DNA of 64,000 nucleotides from Xestospongia muta (taxonomy: Eukaryota; Porifera; Demospongiae; Haplosclerida; Petrosiidae). Numbering within the stretch: the stretch's first letter is position 1; each line of letters opens with the position of its first letter. The notes under the pieces are model-generated. The model made no database searches. It was not told the origin of the DNA and worked only from the letters and a program-made list of their open reading frames with translations. The DNA lies in the NCBI GenBank assembly GCA_963693285.1, contig OY848930.1, positions 4,278,001-4,342,000 on the forward strand, read 5' to 3'. The translations under genes and the position numbers were made by a program. Shown one piece after another: positions 1 through 13,231 of this stretch.

Positions 1-923
<923 letters not shown>

Positions 924-1416
924 CTTCTTATATTTTGTGGTTGATGTGCTGAACTGAAATTAAATGGTTATAGCTACATCTTATCTTAAATTGAATTAAC
1001 ATAATCCAAATTACATTATGGTTATTGCTAGAAAATTATATGATGCATCATGCACATATTTAAAAATATTGTGTTATTAAACGGATTGACTACACTACAA
1101 AAGAAAGAGTTGTAACAATTAGCTTTTATTTTAACTGTCAGGACATTCAATTTTTAGGCTTGAAAGTTTAGAGTGTGTTCTCTAGTTTAGTCTCTTCCAA
1201 ATGTCTAGTTTAGTTTCTTCCAAATGTTTAGTTCTATTATTGAAGAGTTAATAGAATGACTCTTTTGAAGTTTGTAATAGTTTCTACCTCAATTTTAGTT
1301 ACTAATAAAACTATATTACCATGCATGCATATTATATTGAAGACAATTATTCACAAAAACTTAAACTAATTTTTGATCCTGTTTAATCCACTTGTCTCCA
1401 AAAATTATTGTGTTCT
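924..1416. other. Convergent intergenic region between NPEPL1-like and RETSAT-like genes
   Basis: About 490 bp of AT-rich DNA between two stop codons pointing at each other. It contains AATAAA-like sequence (about 1303-1308) but no gene that I can support. The same spacer, with small indels, recurs at 8553-9045 and, in the opposite orientation, at 27826-28291 and 60573-60910. It therefore duplicated together with the gene pair. Confidence 0.7.
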
Positions 1417-3478
1417 CTAATTAAGTTTCTTCCATACTTTCTTTAGCTTCAACAATTCAATCAGTAAATTGCGTTGCAATATGGCTGATGCACAAAAGAC
1501 ACCTCCAAACATTGCACCAGCAAACCCATCACTAAACAGGTCTTGACCTGTCAGATATAGACCGCTCACTGGTGTCTCAGGCCGCAGCTCAGTCTGGACA
1601 TATGGATCAAATCGGTATACAGTATGATCTAGTCCATATCCAGCTCCACGATATGACTCAAGATAGTGCTGGAAACTAAGAGGTGTTCCAACTTCTAGAT
1701 ATTCCAACTTATCTTCAAGATGAGGATAGAGAATACAAACATTCTGCCATAACTGACGACCCATCTCCATTTTAAATGAATTATAGTCGTCGCCACGATG
1801 CATCACCTTTTCATTTTTCCATTCTTCGAACAATTCAAAATTTACAAATGTTCCAATACAACATGTTGACTTGCTGGGACAACGTAAATTATAAGTAGGA
1901 TCTTTAGCTGAGGGAAATCCCACAAACATAAAAGGAAAATCTTCTGATTTAGCTTCTTTAGTATGGTGTCTTGCCATCACTTTCTCAATATTATCTGGAA
2001 AACACCATATATTTTGAGATTTCAAACCAAGTTCTTCTTTTGTACCATTAAGACCTATGAATACCATTAGAAAACCAGTAGCTGGCTTAACCAATTTCAT
2101 GACACTATTCATCTGGTATTTCTTGGTCACATGATCTGGTAATAGTCTGTGAACAGTGTTCATGAGTCCAGCATCCGATATAATTAATGGAGCCATTATC
2201 GTGTACTCTTGTTTACCTTTAGTCACCTTGACACCTACAGCACAACCATCACTCACAAGAATTTCCTTCACCCTCACCCTCACAAGGACACGACCACCAG
2301 CAGTTTCAATCATAGGTATCATATTATATGGTATCTCACTTGCTCCACCTATTGGATAATGAGTTGATGGAATAACGTTAAGTTGAAGAAGAGAGTGCAT
2401 TGCAAAACTACCTTCATCAGGAAAGGTACCTATGAAGAAAAATAACACTTTTAAATATATTAAGCTAATAGAGTGAATATAAGGAGGAAGTTGGAAATAG
2501 AAAGACTAAATCAAGGACACTATTTCTTGTGGTGTTAATGTGTAATATGTATTGTTTAATCTGAGAATATCTATAATAAAATAGATACTCAGGTATCAGT
2601 ATCCATTGGAATTTCTTATGATATTTATAATGTAAAGTCAGTATTTTGTCATGGTCCTTACCATAGTTTCCAAAGTCATATGCTAGAACTGTTTTCAAAT
2701 CGACATTATCAGTAACCTTGTCCAAAACTTCTTTAACTGTTGTTGTGAGATATTTTGTAATGGGAATTAACCACTGTATTATTTTTAATGCAAGTAGACA
2801 TTTTACTAGTGGTTTTGGTAACAACTTTAAGATTGCCATCACTCCTGCACACGACATTGCTTTTTGCATATATTGGAAAAACTTTCGAATAGCTTTCTCT
2901 TCATCAGGGAATTTGCTAATGAGATATTGGATGTGGTTTTCATAGCCATGCGGATATTCATACCGATGTTGATAGTTCTCTCCCATGGCTAGTACATCAT
3001 AGATATTGTCCAGGGGAGCCCATTGTAACTTTCCACCAGTAAGTTGATCAGCAAGTAAACGAGACCATGTTCCTTCATTCATATCACCAACATAATGTAT
3101 GCCAATGTCAAATTCAAACCCTTTCTCTGTAAAGACATGGCAAGATCCACCAGCTTGATCGTGTTGCTCTAATACTAATACTTTCTTGCCAGCTTTAGAC
3201 AGAAGGACAGCAGGAGTTAGTCCACCTACTCCACTGCCTATGACAATAGCATCCAATGACTTTGGTACTTTATCAATGGAGAAAGCATTCTTTAATACTT
3301 TATCTCTTTTGCTTTGATCTAGTTCAATATCAATAACACCACCAGGACGATGTTTGAGGAGATCTAGATCAAAAAGTCCTTTTGAAAGTGGGTTAAAAAA
3401 CCACAACTCCCTATACAAACTTCTTATTGCTAAGACAGCCAGTAAGAAGATCAGCACTCCACCGATATAAACGAACAT
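1417..3478 (-). CDS. RETSAT-like retinol saturase / CrtISO-family oxidoreductase, copy R1 (intact)
   Basis: Two exons on the minus strand, 3478-2662 and 2429-1417. A 232-bp GT-AG intron lies in phase 1 inside a GNYG|TFPDEG junction. The product is 609 residues, against about 610 for vertebrate RETSAT. Residues about 6-22 form a hydrophobic anchor, consistent with an ER-membrane enzyme. VIGSGVGG at about 79-86 with Glu104 is the FAD-binding Rossmann motif. GGSCH, GIHYVG, FPSAKDPTY, EWKNEK-type and YLTGQD segments line up with RETSAT from memory of the family. Known members saturate the 13,14 double bond of all-trans-retinol; the substrate here is inferred only. R1 differs from R2 by about three residues (Val48 for Asp, among others). 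The next gene downstream is the convergent aminopeptidase. Confidence 0.9.
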
Positions 3479-3549
3479 GTTTTAAATATTTGAAGTAATC
3501 AGGGCTATATAATTTAATATCCTGTTGTAGCCACATGGAGATCTAAATT

Positions 3550-3707
3550 GAAAATGTATGGAGTTTTTTAGTTTGCTACTTTCTCGTAGCACTAGACAGC
3601 CAAATTTTATATATAAACAAGTTCCATGTAGATAGCATGTAAAACGGCAAAGTTATTTACATGTCTGAGTGGCTCTTCTCAACTCGGACATACTATAGTC
3701 TAGCTAG
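3550..3707. repeat. Dispersed repeat, copy in unit A
   Basis: About 160 bp beginning near 'tatggagttttttagtttg' and ending near 'ctcaactcggacatactata' matches 11179-11336 and, with about 30 bp of extra sequence, 17331-17510 in the cytochrome b5 intron. It has no coding potential. It is followed by a short hairpin, ACCCTCCTCC / GGAGGAGGGT (3711-3754). Confidence 0.7.
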
Positions 3708-3786
3708 CTAGACCCTCCTCCTTTTTGATAAGCTGACGGGCGGAGGAGGGTCTAGAAGCGAACTGGGCTTACTGCCCCATTGCCTT

Positions 3787-3900
3787 ATTGACCATGTTCC
3801 TTCATTCATATCACCAACATAATGTATGCCAACGTCAAATTCAAACCCTTTCTCTGTAAAGACATGGCAAGACCCACCAGTTTGATCGTATTGCTCTAGT
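3787..3900 (-). pseudogene. Captured RETSAT exon fragment
   Basis: On the minus strand this reads LEQYDQTGGSCH, then VFTEKGFEFDVGIHYVGDMN and EGTWS. It corresponds to residues about 103-142 of the RETSAT-like proteins and lacks both ends of the exon. It sits between the dispersed repeat and the start of a transposase on the opposite strand, so it looks like a piece carried by or trapped beside a mobile element. Confidence 0.85.
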
Positions 3901-3912
3901 TTTACTGTATTA

Positions 3913-4748
3913 ATGGCAATATTTAATCTAGTGAGTGCCGGCATTCCTGACAAAGGGATTTGTAAGCTATCTAAGTTTGAGTATTTTACTTTGGTGTTGA
4001 TGAAACTGAGATTGCATGCCAGCAATTGTGACCTAGCTTTCCGATTTGGTATTAGTGAATCAACAGTATCAAGAATATTTGTTAAATGGATAGAGACAAT
4101 GGATATTAGGTTATCGTTTTTGATTACCTGGCCAGACAGAGAAGCATTGCAAAGGACAATGCCATTTTGCTTCCGTCCGAATTATGGGTTAAAGGTCACC
4201 TCCATTATAGATTGTTTTGAACTGTTTATTGAGAAACCATCTGATCTTTTTGCTAAGTCGTGCACATGGTCACAGTATAAACACTACAACACTGCAAAGT
4301 ACTTGATAAGCATTACACCACTAGGAGTCATCAGCTTTATTTCAAATGGATGGGGTGGTAGGCTTCTGATAAGTACATTGTTGAAAATTCTGGTTATCTA
4401 AATTATCTACTTGCTGGAGATGTTGTTCTAGCTGACAGAGGGTTTGATGTTGCTGACTCACTTGCATTGTTTGGAGCTACACTAGATATACCAGCATTCA
4501 CTAGAGGACACGGTCAATTATCACCAGCTGATGTGGAAGCAACAAGAAAGCTAGCCAATGTTAGAATACATGTTGAGAGAATAATTGGTTCTGTTCGTCA
4601 ACGTTATCAAATTCTTTCAGCTACAGGAGTGCTAACAAAAGAATTAGTGTCTCGTAAAACACCCAGTGGTTGTATTATTTTGGACTCTGTTGTTAGAGTA
4701 TGCTGTTCCCTTAACAATGTTGTTGAAGGTGTCGTCCCTTTTATTTAA
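3913..4748 (+). pseudogene. DDE_Tnp_4 (PIF/Harbinger/ISL2EU-like) transposase, frameshifted
   Basis: The first reading frame (3913-4360) begins with a helix-turn-helix-like segment (LRLHASNCDLAFRFGISEST) and contains VTSIIDCFE with the first catalytic Asp. The second frame (about 4363-4748) contains VVLADRGFD with the second Asp and NVRIHVERIIG with the catalytic Glu, then ends at TAA. The two frames are joined by a one-base deletion near 4361, after NGWGGR. The frameshift is shared with the copy at 11542-12377, so inactivation came before the duplication. No intact terminal repeats or N-terminal THAP domain were seen. Family assignment is from recognised motifs only. Confidence 0.8.
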
Positions 4749-4944
4749 TTATTTATTTAATTTGTATACCGTGCATGCATATCATTCTTTGTTTATCAAT
4801 TTGTATAGCTCTAAGAAAATAATTATAAAAATAATTATATCTTGTTCCACATTTACACTCATCATTAGCACCAAAAGTAACGCAGAGAGATAAAACTGAA
4901 AGGAAAGAGATGAAAAGAGTGATGTGGGTAAGTCCATTGTAAAG
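4749..4944. other. Non-coding AT-rich stretch after the transposase
   Basis: It contains a TTTATTTAATTATTTATTTAA run and nothing that I can assign. It is repeated at 12378-12573. Confidence 0.5.
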
Positions 4945-5498
4945 TAATAAAGTAATTATGTGAGAACATGTCTAAGCTAGTCCAGCCATGCACGTACAAT
5001 GAGCCACTATGACAGCCCCACTTCACTTAATTAATAACCATGGATGCAGTGGAGGCTTGCTTGAGGCATAGCTGTGCCTCACTTTACCCAAAATCAAGAT
5101 GATTTCTTCCTCAGAATACCACTCAACTTCCAGCACCCAACCACTAGTGAAGTACTTGTAGCTCTGTAAACTTTTGTAATTCTTCACCTCCTCTGACGTT
5201 ACAAAACTAGTTGTGTGAAGAAGGTAGAACACAATATCTGGGTAGCTATAATAATAATAATGGGTAGCTATAATGACAATTAAAACATAATATTGATGGT
5301 AATGAAGATCTCACAAGACAGAGCCACTTACCCTAGTGTTGGCAACTGAGCCATGTCCTTGGTGAACTCATTCTTCTTTATTGTATAAGGATCCTCATTT
5401 CTTATACAAGCTATTTTGTCGCAATATCTTGCCTTCATTTTGCCATCTAGCCTATAGAAGTAGTCTGAGTACGGTGCAGCTTGTGTCATTCTTTTTTT
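4945..5498 (-). pseudogene. YqaJ/SWIM-type gene fragment, copy A (broken)
   Basis: On the minus strand an exon about 5498-5332 starts MTQAAPYSDYFYRLDGKMKA and ends at a good donor (TTG|GTAAGT). After an intron, an exon about 5247-4945 reads NYKSLQSYKYFTSGWVLEVE, then GKVRHSYASSKPPLHPW, then a TGA stop, and then in the same frame VAHCTCMAGL and CSH, a SWIM-type zinc finger (CxC...CxH). This copy has a second stop (TAG) just before the last Cys-Ser-His; the copy at 12574-13127 lacks it. The 'KSLxxYxxFxSGW' plus SWIM combination is known from transposon-derived YqaJ-domain proteins of invertebrates. The YqaJ nuclease domain itself is absent. Confidence 0.65.
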
Positions 5499-5580
5499 CT
5501 AAAAACTCAGGCCAAGGTGTAGCTGTCTAGCTGAATAGAAAAACGTGGGCAGCTGAATCTTTTGCCATACGGAAGTATCG

Positions 5581-5602
5581 TGACGTCATATTTGTGACGT
5601 CA
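5581..5602. promoter_or_regulatory. Twin palindromic CRE-like sites (TGACGTCA x2)
   Basis: Two perfect 8-bp TGACGTCA palindromes lie at 5581-5588 and 5595-5602, 14 bp start to start. This is about 85 bp upstream of the first ATG of the minus-strand YqaJ/SWIM fragment. CREB/ATF proteins bind this motif. The position suggests the promoter of that gene; activity is inferred. Confidence 0.5.
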
Positions 5603-5807
5603 ATGCAAGCGCTCTATAGATGAACGAAAGTGTTTTTTTTATGAGTTACTTTTTTTATGAGTTAATAATAATCGTTATCATCAAACTATTGTTATTGTCT
5701 GATGAGAGGAAACTTGAGAAGGACCTTGTATAGGTGAGGTTACAAGGACCTATATGAAAGCAATTGACCTGACATTATGTAAGTTGCATATACATTATAT
5801 AGTGTAC

Positions 5808-6263
5808 CTGTGGAGTACATATTCTTTTCACACAAGATTGTTTTTGTTTTCCTGCCCCTCCAAATTTCTTCATATCCAAGCAGTACTTGCAAGTACCACA
5901 ATCCCTTTCTGTACATCCAGCACACTTACCACATCTCTTACGCTTTTTACCAACTGTATAATGCATTTTATGTATTAATTGTATACACTATGATAGAACA
6001 GTTTTACCAATCTTTTCGTTTCCCTTGAGTCCAATGAATTCGGATTCATGTTTATTATTTGTTGAAAATAGACCTGAGTTTTCTGGAGTAGGTTGTGCCT
6101 TTGTAGACAAGTGGTTTTGAGTAGCCTGTATAATTTTAACTTTTTTGATTCGCACAGAATTCTCAAATTTGTACATGTACAAGAGGGCTTTCCTAATTGC
6201 CAAGTGTTTCAAAAATGGATAAATGTTATTAGATATGTATTTCTGTTCATTATACACATACAA
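5808..6263 (-). pseudogene. CXXC zinc-finger exon and preceding exon, copy A
   Basis: The exon 5953-5808 (minus) is bordered by ATACAG and GTACAC. It encodes KRKRCGKCAGC, then DCGTCKYCLDMKKFGG, then KQKQSCVKRIC: a complete CXXC-type zinc finger with eight cysteines and the KFGG motif. In DNMT1, KMT2A and CFP1 this domain binds unmethylated CpG. A preceding exon ends near 6010 (GLKGNEKI|, donor GTAAAA) and its frame is open to about 6263. The sequence is repeated at 13437-13892 and 63264-63719. No partner domain (methyltransferase, SET) is visible. A neighbouring exon at about 6300-6360 (HKSDWRHRHRVGQKASKLRK) may belong to the same transcript. Whether any copy is expressed is unknown, so the pseudogene label is tentative. 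Confidence 0.6.
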
Positions 6264-6299
6264 TGTACAATGAATTTTGTGAATAATACCTTTCTGAGT

Positions 6300-7631
6300 T
6301 TGGAAGCTTTCTGACCAACACGATGTCGATGACGCCAGTCACTTTTGTGTTTCTCTCATCTGACTTATTTGGGCAATGATCAATATTTCTTGAGTATCTG
6401 TTGGGCTCTTTTTTGAACTAGCTTTCTTGCATTAGGATGCAAGATAATATCCTCTGATTTAGGAAGCTTTCCTTTAAATTCTGTCATAAGTTTTTCCACA
6501 CTTTCAGTAAGAGCATTTAAATCTCCTGGATTTAAGCATGAATATGTCATGGTTTCTAAGACTTTAAGAGCTGTTCTTGCTCGCTCTCCATCCAGTTTTA
6601 GAGACTTGTAGAATATCTGTGAATGAATAATGATAATATAATTCAATTAATGAACATGTTATACCTTCTGTTTTGGAATTTTATCCATTTCAGTACCCCT
6701 AGAATTGATGTCACCTGGTGAGCTGTCAAGATCATTGGTAATTTCCATTGATGATGTCAATAATGATGACTTGTCAAAGAAAGTATCCAGAGCATCAGTA
6801 TCTGTACTGAGGTAAGCACTCTTCTTATAATTTTCAGGTAGTTTATCCCAGTTCCAAGAGGGATAGAATCGAAACACTGTCCAAAAGTGTTTGCAAGGAA
6901 TGTGCCATTGTGTCCAATCTCGACATGTACAGGATGTACTTGTTTCATCTGAGCTAACACCAAACAATACTGTGTGGTGGTTACCACCATTGGATCCTCT
7001 AACACTAAATTTGCCATAACTATCACTAATTAGGCACACATCTTCGGTATACTTGAGTGATTTTGATTGTCTTTCCATACAGCTAATAATTACTGATCGT
7101 GGTTGGCCATGTAGAAAGTTGGATACAAAAGACTTATATGAACAGTATTCAGAAGACTGTTTGTAGTTTATGAAGAGGTATTTTTGATAAGTCTCTGGAA
7201 GGAATACCTCCACTATGAGAGTAGCTACAGCAGATAATGTCATCAGCTTTTTTTGAGGTAAGAAGCTGTACTTCAACAACTTATTGAGTGATTCTGTGCC
7301 ATTGTTAGTATCAACTGCTGCATGAAATTATGATCACGGAATGCTCTAGCCCATAGCTATAGTGAAACATGACATGCAATATCTTAGTATGTACAAAGCA
7401 ATAGACCTACATCTACCTAGTGTTGCTTGTAATATGTATGTATGTATGTATGGTATGTATGGTATGTATGGTATGTATGGTGGTATGTATGTATGTATGT
7501 ACATACCTTGGGTGAAGAAAGCCATTTAGTTTCTAACCATTCTCTGACTTGCTGATTATGCTGCCATATTCTGCTTTGTTTTAGAGTCTTAACATGTTCC
7601 TTGATAGTACTGATCAACAGAAAGGGAGGCA

Positions 7632-7632
<1 letters not shown>
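6300..7632 (-). pseudogene. CARF-like protein (MULE/SWIM type), C-terminal half, copy A
   Basis: On the minus strand the exon 7632-7507 reads KEHVKTLKQSRIWQHNQQVR, then EWLETKWLSSPK and a GTATGT donor. A second exon, about 7354-6663, contains VDTNNGTESLNKLLKYSFLP, a linker, and a SWIM zinc finger CTCRDWTQWHIPCKH. A third, 6630-6380, ends in RAQQILKKY and a stop. This order matches the MULE-transposase-derived proteins annotated in invertebrates as calcium-responsive transcription factor-like. A one-base frameshift between the start of the second exon (WARAFRD) and VDTNNG near 7322 is also present in the copy at 61864-63147. The first exon is cut by the aminopeptidase sequence at 7632. The N-terminal and MULE regions are missing here. 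Confidence 0.65.
7431..7506. repeat. GTAT-type tandem repeat at a splice donor
   Basis: Tandem (GTAT)/(GGTAT) units, about 75 bp. On the minus strand the tract begins right at the donor (CCCAAG|GTATGTAC) of the CARF-like exon. It is mirrored at 61990-62065. Confidence 0.85.
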
Positions 7633-8552
<920 letters not shown>

Positions 8553-9045
8553 CTTCTTATATTTTGTGGTTGATGTGCTGAACTGAAATTAAATGGTTAT
8601 AGCTACATCTTATCTTAAATTGAATTAACATAATCCAAATTACATTATGGTTATTGCTAGAAAATTATATGATGCATCATGCACATATTTAAAAATATTG
8701 TGTTATTAAACGGATTGACTACACTACAAAAGAAAGAGTTGTAACAATTAGCTTTTATTTTAACTGTCAGGACATTCAATTTTTAGGCTTGAAAGTTTAG
8801 AGTGTGTTCTCTAGTTTAGTCTCTTCCAAATGTCTAGTTTAGTTTCTTCCAAATGTTTAGTTCTATTATTGAAGAGTTAATAGAATGACTCTTTTGAAGT
8901 TTGTAATAGTTTCTACCTCAATTTTAGTTACTAATAAAACTATATTACCATGCATGCATATTATATTGAAGACAATTATTCACAAAAACTTAAACTAATT
9001 TTTGATCCTGTTTAATCCACTTGTCTCCAAAAATTATTGTGTTCT
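8553..9045. other. Convergent intergenic region, copy B
   Basis: The same sequence as 924-1416 with almost no difference. No gene seen. Confidence 0.6.
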
Positions 9046-11107
9046 CTAATTAAGTTTCTTCCATACTTTCTTTAGCTTCAACAATTCAATCAGTAAATTG
9101 CGTTGCAATATGGCTGATGCACAAAAGACACCTCCAAACATTGCACCAGCAAACCCATCACTAAACAGGTCTTGACCTGTCAGATATAGACCGCTCACTG
9201 GTGTCTCAGGCCGCAGCTCAGTCTGGACATATGGATCAAATCGGTATACAGTATGATCTAGTCCATATGCAGCTCCACGATATGACTCAAGATAGTGCTG
9301 GAAACTAAGAGGTGTTCCAACTTCTAGATATTCCAACTTATCTTCAAGATGAGGATAGAGAATACAAACATTCTGCCATAACTGACGACCCATCTCCATT
9401 TTAAATGAATTATAGTCGTCGCCACGATGCATCACCTTTTCATTTTTCCATTCTTCGAACAATTCAAAATTTACAAATGTTCCAATACAACATGTTGACT
9501 TGCTGGGACAACGTAAATTATAAGTAGGATCTTTAGCTGAGGGAAATCCCACAAACATAAAAGGAAAATCTTCTGATTTAGCTTCTTTAGTATGGTGTCT
9601 TGCCATCACTTTCTCAATATTATCTGGAAAACACCATATATTTTGAGATTTCAAACCAAGTTCTTCTTTTGTACCATTAAGACCTATGAATACCATTAGA
9701 AAACCAGTAGCTGGCTTAACCAATTTCATGACACTATTCATCTGGTATTTCTTGGTCACATGATCTGGTAATAGTCTGTGAACAGTGTTCATGAGTCCAG
9801 CATCCGATATAATTAATGGAGCCATTATCGTGTACTCTTGTTTACCTTTAGTCACCTTGACACCCACAGCACAACCATCACTCACAAGAATTTCCTTCAC
9901 CCTCACCCTTACAAGGACACGACCACCAGCAGTTTCAATCATAGGTATCATATTATATGGTATCTCACTTGCTCCACCTATTGGATAATGAGTTGATGGA
10001 ATAAAGTTAAGTTGAAGAAGAGAGTGCATTGCAAAACTACCTTCATCAGGAAAGGTACCTATGAAGAAAAATAACACTTTTAAATATATTAAGCTAATAG
10101 AGTGAATATAAGGAGGAAGTTGGAAATAGAAAGACTAAATCAAGGACACTATTTCTTGTGGTGTTAATGTGTAATATGTATTGTTTAATCTGATAATATC
10201 TATAATAAAATAGATACTCAGGTATCAGTATCCATTGGAATTTCTTATGATATTTATAATGTAAAGTCAATATTTTGTCATGGTCCTTACCATAGTTTCC
10301 AAAGTCATATGCTAGAACTGTTTTCAAATCGACATTATCAGTAACCTTGTCCAAAACTTCTTTAACTGTTGTTGTGAGATATTTTGTAATGGGAATTAAC
10401 CACTGTATTATTTTTAATGCAAGTAGACATTTTACTAGTGGTTTTGGTAACAACTTTAAGATTGCCATCACTCCTGCACACGACATTGCTTTTTGCATAT
10501 ATTGGAAAAACTTTCGAATAGCTTTCTCTTCATCAGGGAATTTGCTAATGAGATATTGGATGTGGTTTTCATAGCCATGCGGATATTCATACCGATGTTG
10601 ATAGTTCTCTCCCATGGCTAGTACATCATAGATATTGTCCAGGGGAGCCCATTGTAACTTTCCACCAGTAAGTTGATCAGCAAGTAAACGAGACCATGTT
10701 CCTTCATTCATATCACCAACATAATGTATGCCAATGTCAAATTCAAACCCTTTCTCTGTAAAGACATGGCAAGATCCACCAGCTTGATCGTGTTGCTCTA
10801 ATACTAATACTTTCTTGCCAGCTTTAGACAAAAGGACAGCAGGAGTTAGTCCACCTACTCCACTGCCTATGACAATAGCATCCAATGACTTTGGTACTTT
10901 ATCAATGGAGAAAGCATTCTTTAATACTTTATCTCTTTTGCTTTGATCTAGTTCAATATCAATATCACCACCAGGACGATGTTTGAGGAGATCTAGATCA
11001 AAAAGTCCTTTTGAAAGTGGGTTAAAAAACCACAACTCCCTATACAAACTTCTTATTGCTAAGACAGCCAGTAAGAAGATCAGCACTCCACCGATATAAA
11101 CGAACAT
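9046..11107 (-). CDS. RETSAT-like oxidoreductase, copy R2 (intact)
   Basis: Minus-strand exons 11107-10291 and 10058-9046, 609 residues, with the same 232-bp phase-1 intron as R1. The hydrophobic N terminus (residues about 6-22), GSGVGG (81-86), Glu104 and YLTGQD are all present. The coding sequence differs from R1 at only a few positions: Asp48 (shared with other copies) instead of Val, Phe instead of Val in the NxIPST segment of exon 2, and Ala instead of Gly in SYRGAxYG. Because Asp48 is the residue common to the family, R2 looks slightly closer to the ancestral sequence than R1. Substrate specificity cannot be told from sequence. Confidence 0.9.
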
Positions 11108-11178
11108 GTTTTAAATATTTGAAGTAATCAGGGCTATATAATTTAATATCCTGTTGTAGCCACATGGAGATCTAAATT

Positions 11179-11336
11179 GAAAATGTATGGAGTTTTTTAG
11201 TTTGCTACTTTCTCGTAGCACTAGACAGCCAAATTTTATATATAAACAAGTTCCATGTAGATAGCATGTAAAACGGCAAAGTTATTTACATGTCTGAGTG
11301 GCTCTTCTCAACTCGGATATACTATAGTCTAGCTAG
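11179..11336. repeat. Dispersed repeat, copy in unit B
   Basis: Copy of 3550-3707 with one or two base changes. Confidence 0.7.
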
Positions 11337-11415
11337 CTAGACCCTCCTCCTTTTTGATAAGCTGACGGGCGGAGGAGGGTCTAGAAGCGAACTGGGCTTA
11401 CTGCCCCATTGCCTT

Positions 11416-11529
11416 ATTGACCATGTTCCTTCATTCATATCACCAACATAATGTATGCCAACGTCAAATTCAAACCCTTTCTCTGTAAAGACATGGCAAG
11501 ACCCACCAGTTTGATCGTATTGCTCTAGT
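11416..11529 (-). pseudogene. Captured RETSAT exon fragment, copy B
   Basis: Identical to 3787-3900. It covers the residues around GGSCHVFTEKGFEFDVGIHY and lacks both exon ends. Confidence 0.85.
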
Positions 11530-11541
11530 TTTACTGTATTA

Positions 11542-12377
11542 ATGGCAATATTTAATCTAGTGAGTGCCGGCATTCCTGACAAAGGGATTTGTAAGCTATC
11601 TAAGTTTGAGTATTTTACTTTGGTGTTGATGAAACTGAGATTGCATGCCAGCAATTGTGACCTAGCTTTCCGATTTGGTATTAGTGAATCAACAGTATCA
11701 AGAATATTTGTTAAATGGATAGAGACAATGGATATTAGGTTATCGTTTTTGATTACCTGGCCAGACAGAGAAGCATTGCAAAGGACAATGCCATTTTGCT
11801 TCCGTCCGAATTATGGGTTAAAGGTCACCTCCATTATAGATTGTTTTGAACTGTTTATTGAGAAACCATCTGATCTTTTTGCTAAGTCGTGCACATGGTC
11901 ACAGTATAAACACTACAACACTGCAAAGTACTTGATAAGCATTACACCACTAGGAGTCATCAGCTTTATTTCAAATGGATGGGGTGGTAGGCTTCTGATA
12001 AGTACATTGTTGAAAATTCTGGTTATCTAAATTATCTACTTGCTGGAGATGTTGTTCTAGCTGACAGAGGGTTTGATGTTGCTGACTCACTTGCATTGTT
12101 TGGAGCTACACTAGATATACCAGCATTCACTAGAGGACACGATCAATTATCACCAGCTGATGTGGAAGCAACAAGAAAGCTAGCCAATGTTAGAATACAT
12201 GTTGAGAGAATAATTGGTTCTGTTCGTCAACGTTATCAAATTCTTTCAGCTACAGGAGTGCTAACAAAAGAATTAGTGTCTCGTAAAACACCCAGTGGTT
12301 GTATTATTTTGGACTCTGTTGTTAGAGTATGCTGTTCCCTTAACAATGTTGTTGAAGGTGTCGTCCCTTTTATTTAA
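11542..12377 (+). pseudogene. DDE_Tnp_4-type transposase, frameshifted, copy B
   Basis: Same frameshift and same three catalytic segments (IIDCFE, LADRGFD, HVERIIG) as 3913-4748. One residue differs in the second frame (RGHDQL against RGHGQL). Confidence 0.8.
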
Positions 12378-12573
12378 TTATTTATTTAATTTGTATACCG
12401 TGCATGCATATCATTCTTTGTTTATCAATTTGTATAGCTCTAAGAAAATAATTATAAAAATAATTATATCTTGTTCCACATTTACACTCATCATTAGCAC
12501 CAAAAGTAACGCAGAGAGATAAAACTGAAAGGAAAGAGATGAAAAGAGTGATGTGGGTAAGTCCATTGTAAAG

Positions 12574-13127
12574 TAATAAAGTAATTATGTGAGAACATGT
12601 CTCAGCTAGTCCAGCCATGCACGTACAATGAGCCACTATGACAGCCCCACTTCACTTAATTAATAACCATGGATGCTGTGGAGGCTTGCTTGAGGCATAG
12701 CTGTGCCTCACTTTACCCAAAATCAAAATGATTTCTTCCTCAGAATACCACTCAACTTCCAGCACCCAACCACTAGTGAAGTACTTGTAGCTCTGTAAAC
12801 TTTTGTAATTCTTCACCTCCTCTGACGTTACAAAACTAGTTGTGTGAAGAAGGTAGAACACAATATCTGGGTAGCTATAATAATAATAATGGGTAGCTAT
12901 AATGACAATTAAAACATAATATTGATGGTAATGAAGATCTCACAAGACAGAGCCACTTACCCTAGTGTTGGCAACTGAGCCATGTCCTTGGTGAACTCAT
13001 TCTTCTTTATTGTATAAGGATCCTCATTTCTTATACAAGCTATTTTGTCGCAATATCTTGCCTTCATTTTGCCATCTAGCCTATAGAAGTAGTCTGAGTA
13101 CGGTGCAGCTTGTGTCATTCTTTTTTT
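12574..13127 (-). pseudogene. YqaJ/SWIM-type gene fragment, copy B
   Basis: Same two exons as copy A. The SWIM segment VAHCTCMAGLAETCSH is open here, whereas copy A has a stop inside it. The TGA between PPQHPWLLIK and SGAVIVAHCTC is present in both copies. Confidence 0.6.
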
Positions 13128-13209
13128 CTAAAAACTCAGGCCAAGGTGTAGCTGTCTAGCTGAATAGAAAAACGTGGGCAGCTGAATCTTTTGCCATACG
13201 GAAGTATCG

Positions 13210-13231
13210 TGACGTCATATTTGTGACGTCA
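13210..13231. promoter_or_regulatory. Twin CRE-like sites, copy B
   Basis: TGACGTCA at 13210-13217 and 13224-13231, conserved from unit A. Confidence 0.5.

Noticed and set aside
2156..2359. A recurring 65-75 residue open frame opposite each RETSAT exon
   Set aside because: It appears only because the sense codons repeat; it has no features of its own and is a shadow of the exon.
3711..3754. GGAGGAGGGT hairpin as a transcription terminator
   Set aside because: Bacterial-type terminators do not apply in this eukaryotic context; it is more likely part of the dispersed repeat or a transposon end.
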